DNA from: Luidia sarsii | Lineage: Eukaryota; Echinodermata; Asteroidea; Paxillosida; Luidiidae | NCBI GenBank assembly: GCA_949987565.1 | Contig: OX465105.1 | Span: 24,065,474-24,129,473 of the forward strand | Reading direction: 5' to 3' | Length of the DNA stretch: 64,000 nucleotides | Shown here: positions 11,701-23,700 of the stretch, one piece after another | Layout: each line of letters begins with the position of its first letter | Position numbering within the stretch: position 1 is the stretch's first letter | Position numbers and translations under genes: made by a program | Notes under the pieces: model-generated | The model's input: only the letters and a program-made list of their open reading frames with translations | Database searches by the model: none | What the model was told of the DNA's origin: nothing

Positions 11701-14700
11701 GGCGAAAGGGAGGAGGTGACTAAAGAGGAGCAAGATCAGGAGGGGGATGATGGGCTGGCCAGGAATGAGCAGGAGAGTGATGAGGATTACAACGATAGCG
11801 ATGATGACAATAATGGTGGTAATGGTGGTAATGATAGTGATGGTGATGGGGTTGATGGTGATGGTGGTGATTGGTGATGGTGATGATGATGATGTGATGA
11901 TGGTGGTGATGATGATGTGATGATGATGATGATATTGGTGATAGTGATGACGATGATGATGATGATGTGATGATGGAGGTGATGATGGTGGTGATTGGTG
12001 ATGGTGGTGATGATGATGATATTGGTGATGGTGATGATGATGATGTGATAATGGTGGTGGTGATGATGATGTGATGATGATGATGATATTGGTGATAGTG
12101 ATGACGATGATGATGATGATGTGATGATGGTGGTGATTGGTGATGGTGGTGATGGTGGTGGTGATGATGATATTGGTGATGGTGATGATGATGATGTGAT
12201 GATGGTGGTGATGGTGGTGGTGGTGGTGGTAATGCTGATGATGATGATATTGGTGATGGTGGTGGTGATGTTGGTGTTGGAGCTAGGAGGATGACAATGG
12301 GGGAAGATGAGGAAGAGGAGGGTGATGCTTGTGATTCTCTCATCTTCTCAACAGAAACAACAGAATATCTGGTGAGGGAGCAATCTTCCTGGGGAAAGGG
12401 CTTGCAAGTAATGACACACTGAAGATTCTCAAGGTAAGCTCACAATACTAGAAGCCTGCTGTCATTCATATTAACAAGATGAAGTCAGATACCATTTCTC
12501 AGGTCTCCATGTCCTTATCCAGAACCCTCTTCGGGACTATAAACAGAAAAGTATGGCCGTGGTGCTGGGGAATGGTGCAATGTTGTCGGTGTTAACCACT
12601 TCGCGCCGGGACCTCCGAATCCGGAGGTCAATTGGATTGCCTATGCAACGGGGCCCTCCGAATTCGGGCACCACTATTGTCCACATTCTAAACAAAGACT
12701 CTTTTCAGCTTAGAACAAAGCAATACAAATCAGTACAAAGACCCTTTTTGACGCAAGTTGCCACATGAATTGCAAGATTAGCAGCAGTAATTGTGCAATT
12801 GTGGGACTTTTACTGTGGAGGATCGAGGGATACCGCGCTGCAGCTGAAAGCACGTGGGGGACATTGTCTTTGTATGCCACACAGCCCAATGGTCGTCGGT
12901 CTGGCATTGGAATTCCCCCCACATTCTTTACCGTAATCTGTACGCTCGGTTGTCGCCGACCAACTCAAAGATTTGACTGCCTGGAGTGGAGGCTAGAGTC
13001 TGCGGTCAGGGATTGTCAGCAGCGTACACGCACGCACACACACACGTCTGTTACGGTCCATTGACAATGCACAAAGGGCCCTTTTTCGAACGGATAATCT
13101 CTTGACAAAAGCCACAACGACGTCCGAATTGTGCCAGGTTTTACTCTCTTGTACCCATAGTATACCCTTATCGATTTATTTCACAGAATTATATTGTTCC
13201 GATTGTTTTAGCGAGATTTGAAAATGATGCATTGTTCAAAAACCCTCGTATGGCGGTCATCGGCGCTGAAAAACCCCCCTGCGCGAAGTGGTTAAAGTGG
13301 GTTATAGGTTAGGTTGTTATGGAGTGGTTTTCGCAAAGCCTTGCAGTGCACTGTAACTTGACATACGGTGGATAACCCATTGGGTTGAAAGGTTTTTATG
13401 CATCGCTCATCATCTCGCGATTGAGTTAGAGTTATGATGGACAAAATAGACCACCGGAGTGATAGTTAAGGTGCCTTTTTCTTCTTCTTTTTCCAACTAA
13501 ACCTCGTTCTGACATCCCCGTAGGTTGGCAAGAACCCCATGCAAGCAGCAGGAGCCTTCGCCATCTTGAAAGCAGTCAAGGAGAATTCCAACACCGCGGT
13601 GGATGAGCTGGACTTTTCGGTATGTTCCCTTCCCCCTTGTAGTAATTTTTGTTTCTGTTACATTATCTGTTGGGATGTATTGCATTATTGGTCAGAGTTT
13701 GTGAGGAGTTATGTTATCCGTTTGAAGGCGATACAATATTGGTGTACAATTTTACTACAATATGTGTTGCATTTTCAGTCAGTGATACAGTATCGTACTA
13801 TAGAGATATGTTGGCCATTGTGTTAAGGTGTAAGTCTTGTTTTTGGAAAATTTAATTGAATTTCTTTAATATGTTTTAAAGCCACAACTTATTTTGAATT
13901 TTCAAATTTGGCCAATAGATCTATAGTTGGTCCAATATTAACTTGTAATGTTCTAGGAGTTCTTGACCTGTTAAGCGCCCTCAGTTGTTGGTTGAAATGA
14001 AAAAATGGTGCAACCAAACCATTTTGTTGACTTGTGAGGAAAATCCAGGACATTTTCTTCTATCCTATGTTTCTGTGATCCCCTTCTTATGTTTTATGGA
14101 GGCACACTTTTATGGAGTTTTCACTGTGAAGGCTTGTGAGGCGAACGTTGAGTTGAACTCAGGATTTTACAGGAGTAAACAAGATTAAACGAAACAAACT
14201 CCTGTAAAAACCTGTGTTCAACTGAAACCTGTGTTCAATTCACACATTGGTTTTCACATTGCATTTCATTCGTCATCTGGGGAAAATGGAAAAAATGGAA
14301 ATGGAAGAAATTTGATTTTATAGTGCAAACCAACTAATCTCTCCCGGGAAAAGTGTTAAGCCCAAAGTTCAAATCTACACATGTACAAGTAGAAACTCGA
14401 ATTCAAAATGGTAAACTCAAATTTCAAAACTACAAACTCAGATTTCTTTCCCCAAGGCTACATGTGCAAACGTAGAATTCAAAATTGTAAACTCAAATTT
14501 CAAAACTACAAACTCAGATTTTCTTCCCCAAGGCTACATACATGTGCAAACGTAGAATTCAAAATTGTAAACTCAAATTTCAAAACTACAAACTCAGATT
14601 TCTTTCCCCAAGGCTACATACATGTGCAAACGTAGAATTCAAAATTGTAAATTCAAAATTCAAAACTACAAACTCAAATTGATCAGTTGTAAACAAAGTC

Positions 14701-17700
14701 GAATCACTTTCCCTCTCTGTCCCCTCTCTCTCTCTCTCGCCTCAACAGGGCATCCAGGTGAACAAGGAGTTTGAGGAGCTGCACAACCAGCTCAAGGAGA
14801 CGAGGCCGGGCGTGAAGGCCCACCACGGCGGCATGAAGGAGGCCGTCAAGCCCAAGCAGAAGCTAAACCCCATGCTCAAGCTCCAGCGCTACATCCAGAA
14901 GAACAACCTGCGCCTGGTGGACTTCTTCAACAAGTTTGACAAGGACGGCAGCATGAGCGTCACCTACGACGAGTTTGAGGAAGGCCTCATTGTACGTGCT
15001 ATAAATCAGTATCGCTCATACATGTATCACAATCATGACAATTCAAGTTTGACAAGGACGGCAGCATGAGCGTCACCTATGACGAGTTTGAGGAAGGCCT
15101 CATTGTACGTGCTAAGCAGTACCGCTTGTATGTATCACAATCATGACAATTCAAGTATGACAAGGACGGCAGCATGAGCGTCACCTATGACGAGTTTGAG
15201 GAAGGCCTCATTGTACGTGCTAAGCGGTACCGCTCATACATGTATCACAATCATGACAATTCATGTTTGACAAGGACGGCAGCATGAGCGTCACCTACGA
15301 CGAGTTTGAGGAAGGCGTCATTGTACGTGCTAAGCAGTACCGCTCATACATGTATCACAATCATGACAATTCAAGTTTGACAAGGACAGCAGCATGAGCG
15401 TCACCTATGACGAGTTTGAGGAAGGCCTCATTGTACGTGCTAAGCAGTACCGCTCATACATGTATCACAATCATGACAATTCAAGTTTGACAAGGACGGC
15501 AGCATGAGCGTCACCTATGACGAGTTTGAGGAAGGCCTCATTGTACGTGCTAAGCGGTACCGCTCATACATGTATCACAATCATGACAATTCAAGTTTGA
15601 CAAGGACGGCAGCATGAGCGTCACCTATGACGAGTTTGAGGAAGGCCTCATTGTACATGCTAAGCAGTACCGCTCATACATGTATCACAATCATGACAAT
15701 TCAAGTTTGACAAGGACGGCAGCATGAGCGTCACCTATGACGAGTTTGAGGAAGGCCTCATTGTACGTGCTAAGCAGTACCACTCATACATGTATCACAA
15801 TCATGACAATTCAAGTTTGACAAGGACGGCGGCATGGGCGTTGCCTATGACGAGTTTGAGGAAGGCCTCATTGTATGTGCTAAGCAGTACCGCTCATACA
15901 TGTATCACAATCATGACAATTCAAGTTTGACAAGGACGGCAGCATGAGCGTCACCTATGACGAGTTTGAGGAAGGCCTCATTGTACGTGCTAAGCAGTAC
16001 CGCTCATACATGTATCACAATCATGACAATTCAAGTTTGACAAGGACGGCAGCATGAGCGTCACCTATGATGAGTTTTAGGAAGGCCTCATTGTACGTGC
16101 TAAGCGGTACCGCACATACATGTATCACAATCATGACAATTCAAGTTTGACAAGGACGGCAGCATGAGCGTCACCTATGATGAGTTTTAGGAAGGCCTCA
16201 TTGTATGTGCTAAGCGGTACCGCTCATACATGTATCACAATCATGACAATTCAAGTTTGACAAGGACGGCGGCATGAGCGTCACCTATGACGAGTTTGAG
16301 GAAGGCCTCATTGTACGTGCTAAGCAGTACCGCTCATACATGTATCACAATCATGACAATTTAAGTTTGACAAGGACAGCAGCATGAGCGTCACCTATGA
16401 CGAGTTTGAGGAAGGCCTCATTGTACGTACTAAGCGGTACCGCTCATACATGTATCACAATCATGACAATTCAAGTATGACAAGGACGGCAGCATGAGCG
16501 TCACCTATGACGAGTTTGAGGAAGGCCTCATTGTACGTGCTAAGCAGTACCGCTCATACATGTATCACAATCATGACAATTTAAGTTTGACAAGGACAGC
16601 AGCATGAGCGTCACCTATGACGAGTTTGAGGAAGGCCTCATTGTACGTACTAAGCGGTACCGCTCATACATGTATCACAATCATGACAATTCAAGTATGA
16701 CAAGGACGGCAGCATGAGCGTCACCTATGACGAGTTTGAGGAAGGCCTCATTGTACGTACTAAGCGGTACCGCTCATACATGTATCACAATCATGACAAT
16801 TCAAGTTTGACAAGGACGGCAGCATGAGCGTCACCTATGACGAGTTTGAGGAAGGCCTCATTGTACGTACTAAGCGGTACCGCTCATACGTGTATCACAA
16901 TCATGACAATTCAAGTTTGACAAGGACGGCAGCATGAGCGTCACCTATGACGAGTTTGAGGAAGGCCTCATTGTACGTACTAAGCGGTACCGCTCATACA
17001 TGTATCACAATCATGACAATTCAAGTTTGACAAGGACGGCAGCATGAGCGTCACCTACGACGAATTTGAGGAAGGCCTCATTGTACGTGCTAAGCGGTAC
17101 CGCTCATACATGTATCACAATCATGACAATTCAAGTTTGACAAGGACGGCAGCATGAGCGTCTCCTACGACGAGTTTGAGGAAGGCCTCATTGTACGTGC
17201 TAAGCGGTACCGCACATACATGTATCACAATCATGACAATTCAAGTTTGACAAGGACGGCAGCTTGAGCGTCACCTATGACGAGTTTGAGGAAGGCCTCA
17301 TTGTACGTGCTAAGCGGTACCGCTCATACATGTATCACAATCATGACAATTCAAGTTTGACAAGGACAGCGGCATGAGCGTCACCTGTGACAAGTTTGAG
17401 AACTCGTGAAAATCGTGAAAACTTCTTCATTTGTTTCGCGAAAATGCAGCATTCAATGTATTGTTCCGAAAAATAATTTCGGGTGATATGTAAATTATTT
17501 CTTTACTCTTTTCTCCAAAAATACAATATTTCAAAAATAATGTTTCAGTGCGAGGTTTCTCCTATAACCATCTTCAAACTGTATGTTTCATGTAAATCTG
17601 TGAACATTTTTGATCCTACCAATGTTGTATAGGGGCTTTAAGCAATACCGCTCATAATACAATTCGTCGGGTGCCTGGCAAAAGGTCAGAAGTGCGTACT

Positions 17701-20700
17701 TCAGACGCTAAAATCACTTCATGCCCTTCTGCTGGGAACAAAGTCCGTCTGGTCCGTTTGATGGCTTTTTACAATTAGTTTTGACTTTGTCATGACGTGA
17801 CATGTCCACACGGAATGTGGATAGGACTGAAACGCGTACAAAATGGAAAATAATGAGTAGATAAACCAATGATCTTCGCTTAAAACTTGGACAATAGTCG
17901 TGCCTGGATTCAGAGGGCCTAGCAGTAGCAATACCACCAGCGCTCCAAATTCGGAGGATCCGGCACAAAGTGATTAAGCCGACTACATGTAATTGCTTAT
18001 CCTTCATTTCTTTTCTCTTCAATTAGGAGAGTGGCATTGACTTGTCCAGAGAAGAGATAGCCTTTATGATCAGTGAGTTGGACAAAGATGGCGACGGTGA
18101 AATCAACTACAGGTATGTTACACCAAGCCCTATCAGTCACACACATTATTTGCTTCCTCTTAAGCCCTGTCCGCACTGGACTTTTGGGGGGCAAAGTAAC
18201 CGAGACGCTGGGTACTTTACCTATTTTAAGTCCAGTGCGGACATCTCCGGAAGTCTGCCTCTCAGTTACTTTTCCCGACCCGCGCGGGCATTTCTACCGG
18301 CCAACTTCTGCCAAGGAAGAATTACTGAGACACTTTTCCCGAGACGAAAAGTCCAGTGCGGACGGTGCGGTGCGGGTAAATGCGGCTCAGTAAAGCAAAC
18401 ATCCGGTCCCTGTCCACCAGTGAGTCACCACGCATGCACATTGCTTGCGGCAAGGTATGCTACGCGCGCTTGTGTGAACCTTCTCTCTCATCGGGTCAAT
18501 GCACAAAAGGTCATGTGAAGCGTCCTCATGAGCCACAGTATTGACAGCTCAGTAATTCTCCCCCGCGTCACGGTTAAGTTACCCAAGTCGAAAGTCCAAT
18601 TTACCCATCGGTTCGGTAAAATCCCCGGAAAAAAAAATCAGTGCGGACAGGGCTTAAGGCTCTTACCAAGACAAGTCACAGACTTTGTACAGTGAGGGTT
18701 TGACCGAAATCAACGTACATGTATAGTTAGCGCAGTATACTTTGTCCGATTGCCTGCTGAAAAAAAACACACAAAAAAACAGACCACGTGGGATTTGAAC
18801 GTGCGACACCTGCTTCCTAGTGCTTAGGTCTTACCCGCTTGACCACTGAACTGATTAAAACTGATCAACTGAACTGATAAAATGAACTGAACTGAACTGA
18901 ACTGAACTGAAGTGGTGTGTTGGAATTGAATTGTATAGCAGCAGGGTTCCGTGTTCAANNNNNNNNNNNNNNNNNNNNNNNNNNNNNNNNNNNNNNNNNN
19001 NNNNNNNNNNNNNNNNNNNNNNNNNNNNNNNNNNNNNNNNNNNNNNNNNNNNNNNNNNNNNNNNNNNNNNNNNNNNNNNNNNNNNNNNNNNNNNNNNNNN
19101 NNNNNNNNNNNNNNNNNNNNNNNNNNNNNNNNNNNNNNNNNNNNNNNNNNNNNNNNNNGTGTACTTTGCATATTACATGTAGATCAACCATTATTTGTGG
19201 TCATGCAGGCTTCTTCTGATTTTTTTTTTCCTTTGCACTTCAGTGAACCTGTTCTGTTTCTTTTAGCTTGAACACTTTCCATGAAAACAGAAAAAAAGCA
19301 AATGTGATAAGTTGGCCATTTTGTTTTTGCAGCATTTTAAAGGGCATTTTGTTTTTGGTGATGTTTATTCTTTGATTGTGATGTTTGCATGCAGTTGGTG
19401 GTTTTGGCATTGCATTTATTTCCTCCCCCGGTAACCCCGTCAGCATTGAATGTTTCATTGTAGCTACATGGTGTTTGGCCTCAGCACCAGGTGAACCCGC
19501 TTCCCCCTCCCCCCCATTTTTGCTATGACCCTCCAACTCATGACCTTTAACCCTTAACCCGGCCAGGTAAGTCATAGTGTAACTTGCATGCCGATTGTCC
19601 CTGTGGTCGTGGTGTCTTTGTTGTTTGTGGATGTACGTGGATGCATGCAGTTTGCCTCGTCCGATGTGGAGACAGTTGTCAGTCAGTCAGAGATAGACTT
19701 GCGCCAAAATCAACCGAAATGCAGACGACCAAAATTCCGTTCTGCTGTGACGTCACTGCAATGTCACTACTGTCCGTAACAAAACAGTATCACAGACTCT
19801 GACCTCTGGCCTTGAGATGAAATCCAGACTCCTAGACCATGTCATCAAAGACTGTGGTGTGACAGGACTGCCCTGTCCACTCACGGAACTTGATCGTCCT
19901 GATCTGGTGACTTTATACCTCACCGACTGCCAGTTCTAAATGTGATTTCACTAGGCAGTCGAGCTTTACGTCTTCAAAAATGTTTTGTCTCTAGCTGCAC
20001 GGCTGACTGCTTTCCAATCTCCACATCAGATTTGGACCAGTTGGTTGGTTGGTTGCGTTGTTGGGGTTTTTTTTTGCATGAGAACAATGCGATTGAGGAT
20101 TTTGATTTGTCGCTGGAACTAACCGTGTTACCTTTGACTTGCATGCCTACCCACTCTCGTCCTCAGTGAGCTCTATCTTGGCTTTGCCAAAGCCTGAAGG
20201 TCAGTATGCACTAGGACACGGGAATGCGGACAGGGAGAAAAATGGCCACTTTGGAGTGAACTCGGCGGTTCACTTCAAAGAGCCGGTCGACTAACCTCTA
20301 AGATCTGTGCTTCAAACTTGGTGTTCACATTTGCATTTACTGTACTCACTGCTGTGTGTGCTGTGTGGTGGTATTGTCCAGCGATGGTGAAGGTGTTATT
20401 TTATTAGACAAACTTATGGAAAGCTGTGTGTACGGTCAGATTGGTTTGGGTGTAGGATTTTCATGCGTGGGGTTTTTCTTTTAAGTAATTTTGTATCAAC
20501 AGGGCTTTAGAGTCGACCCCAAAAGTTCTCATTCAAACCAAATTAATAATACCACCGGCCAGTTTTCACAAAGCTTTGCGACCCGTTAGAACTCACTCGA
20601 CTGACGATTGATAGGCCTAACTCATCGTAGTGTTGCACGCTTGCATTTCCGATCACCAATTGAAAGTTAAAATGAGGCGGGTGAAATCCGCCGCTGTTAC

Positions 20701-23700
20701 CAAATGGCATTTTCTCCGACATGATAAAAATATGCAATCTGTAACTTACCAGATGACAGATGTCCCTCGATGGTGTCATGTGTCCGGGTGATATACAACC
20801 ACTGCATCACCACAGGTGTGAAGTCCAGCACTAAATTTTTGAGTCTGGTTCTCACAACGGTCCAAACAAAACCGTCAGTACGTGGGAAATTCCTTTCCAG
20901 AGAGACTCCGATCCTTGTATGTCCAGGTGTGGTTTAAGGTGCACTCTGGAACAAGTGACAGGGGACAAGACTGCACCTGCTATAGAAAAGGGAGATGCAG
21001 GACATGCCATTGATGATAAGATCTAAAGTCAAACAAACAACGGAAAAACTGACTGGGAACTTTGGAAAAAAATTGAAGAAAAAATTGGCAAAGAAAACTT
21101 TGCCTGGACCGGGACTTGAACCCTAGACTTTCTTTATGATATTTAAAGCTTTGCATGGTGGAAATACCAAGTGGAAGTTTGTACCGACTTTAAATGACCA
21201 AAAGGCGAATATCAAAATTTGGAGGGCCTGACGTTTCATCCTACCAGGACCTTTCTCAAAGGCAGAATGACCAAAGAGAGTTGGACATGAAATGGCTGAG
21301 TATTGACACTGTTGCTAAGGGCTTCATGTGCATGTAGAACCAATCAGAACACACAGCTTTCTAACGTATTTTGTAGACCTTTTTGCATTAATGTCATCAT
21401 GCTGTCACTTTAGAAGAAAAAAAACGATGACAAAAAAAATCATGCTCATAATGGTTCAAATTTAGCAATGGCCCTGTAGCCGTATGGCTGCTGGACCAGT
21501 AGTCGTCCGGCTACTGGGCCACACGGCTAAATTTGAACCCTGTGATAGAATACAATGGCACACTGGAACTCAACCTAGACCAGGTGGGGAAAGCCATCAA
21601 CTGGCTTGAGACTATCAGTGGAAAGAAAAAGTGGTACTCATGATATCATGGGCAATGAAAAGTGGCTCAGTTCGAAGTGGCTATGTTACTCTTATGAAAT
21701 TGGCCCAAAGTCAGAAGACTGGTCTTCAGTGACCCGGCACAGCATAATGAGGAATAACCCCCACTTTTGAGATTTTGAGATTTTCTAATGATGTGAAAGA
21801 GTATACCATTAGCTTTCAAATGATATCAAAATTATTTCTGTGTGAACTTTGTTAAATAGTACAAGGGAACATCGCTCGTTCATTTGGCACCAGACACAAT
21901 ATAGCAGCACCATACTAACTCCTTGAAAGCGGCCATTCAAAAAGGCAGGAGCTTTACATTTTCATGAAAACAGTACACAAACACTCCCCCGAAATCTTTT
22001 TTTTTTTTTCAATATTTAGAGACGGATTTCGGAAAAATTCTTTGTACATAATATCCTCCAATACATAAACTTTCCGAAAATAAAAAAAATAAAAAAATGA
22101 TTTTTTTTTTTTTTATCGAATTGAGAAGATACTTCAGGCGTTGTTTACTCGAAATGTGTTTTGGTGGGATATTCCTCATGTCGCTGTGCCGGGTCACATA
22201 TAAGTATTTCCTTGTCACCTCCCGCCAAACGAGGGAGCTCTTCATGAATGACATCAAATGCCATAAGGTCTCCCATTCTGTCCTACTTTTTATTGTTTGT
22301 TTTTTGTGTGTTGTTTAGAAGGATCAGCAGATATCTGTATTCACCATTTGCCGACAAGCCTGGCATGTAACTGTGGCATTGTGAGGTGGCATGGTTACAC
22401 TGGTAACCGGCAAGCTCTGTCCTGTGGACTTACTTTACACACTGATGAGTGGGGAACCAGTGGTGGCTTGCCCTTCCTAAAGATGTAATTTCACGTCACA
22501 TCGTTATCACTGTATCCTCCTTGCTCTGAAAAAAAAACCTGGAGAAAAAAAAGGAGAACGAATTATACACTTCCCTCCATGAGTTCCTTAGAAAGAAACA
22601 AGTTTCTGGGTTCATTTTTGTGCCTGGCTTTGAGTTTTACTCGTTTATTTCAGGGTTCTAAGTGGCTATTTGCAGAATTGATAGACAAAGGCATTTGGCT
22701 AAAATTTGGGAAAGTTCCTTGACTCTGACCTCCACTTTTTTGTTCAACACAATCACTGTACGTGTGTGCTGTGTTTTTGTTATGTGAACTAACAAAAATG
22801 TCTGTAACAAGTGTGGTGCACGCACCAGATTGACTAACAAACATCTTTGTTTAGTAACCCAGATTTCCCTTGAAATTCAAGAGCAAGGGAATTCTGTTCA
22901 TTGGGTCATTGGGTAACCTGAAGATAAATACTGTTTTTATTATAAAAAAAAAACAATTTGAAAGCTTTAAGTGTGAACTCGACACCCGATGCCTGAAACA
23001 TTCCACTGAGGTGAAGTGGATAAAGCACTCATTAACAGAATGTTGAAAATTGCTTCCTTGGGCAGATTTCACAAAGCCTTACGATGCATCATAACTCAAC
23101 TTACGATGGATAACCCATGGTTAGTTGTGATACACCGTATGGTTTCTGTGCATCACTCATTGTCTTGCGATTGATCGTAAGTCAGGACAAGTTTGGTGAA
23201 ATAGATCCCAGTTTAGAATGACGTGAAATAACACAAGATGGTGCAGGGCCAGAGGCGCGAATGGTTTGGATCCTAAAGGACATTCCTCGAAGGCAGAGCT
23301 GAACAGAGTTTATGCACTGTTTGCAGAATGTGTGAAATCTAACGACTAAAGGCAGCAGTCCCTAACTCCACTTTTACTCTAACCTTGAGGCAAGCGAAAG
23401 TCACCGCATCATTGCCTAATTTATATCTTGCAAAAAGCAGACCCAAAATTAAAACGGACGTCACTATTAACTCATTGCTGCCAAATACGCTGATCCACTC
23501 TAAAACTACCCCCTCTGAAAACCAAGAAATCATTCGTGCACATCGTGCATGACTTGAATATGTGTACATGTATATAGGAAAATTGAAAGCCATTGATCTA
23601 ACAGTGTACTGTTGACTGACTGTCCCTTTGTAGTGAACTGCTTTTTGGGACTGTCGACGGACAGGAGAAAGGCCGGCAACTGGAAGAGGCCATCAAAGAG

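Larger units (their letters stand above)
18113..23633 (+). other. LRRC74-like intron 11
   Basis: 5.5 kb intron with no convincing exon. It contains a TTAA element (18160-18657), a tRNA-like sequence (18782-18848), the assembly gap, diverged MITEs and a GTGACCCGG element. A strong donor-like GGCCAGGTAAGT at about 19,561 has no good exon upstream. An exon in the gap cannot be excluded, although exons 11 and 12 join perfectly without one. Confidence 0.6.

Noticed and set aside
11720..12343. Long His/Ser-rich minus-strand open frame (207 codons)
   Set aside because: It is the reverse reading of the GAT/GGT microsatellite in intron 7; no splice or family support.
14992..17400. Tandem EF-hand exons forming a multi-EF-hand isoform
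   Set aside because: The unit is 110 bp, not a multiple of three, has no acceptor before the exon-like part, and read-through stops in the first unit.
14931..17400. CRISPR-like array
   Set aside because: Units are continuous without unique spacers, the host DNA is animal, and each unit derives from the adjacent exon.
19537..19567. Extra LRRC74-like exon ending in GGCCAG before GTAAGT
   Set aside because: The donor is strong, but the upstream sequence gives no conserved peptide, and exons 11 and 12 already complete the EF-hand loop in phase.
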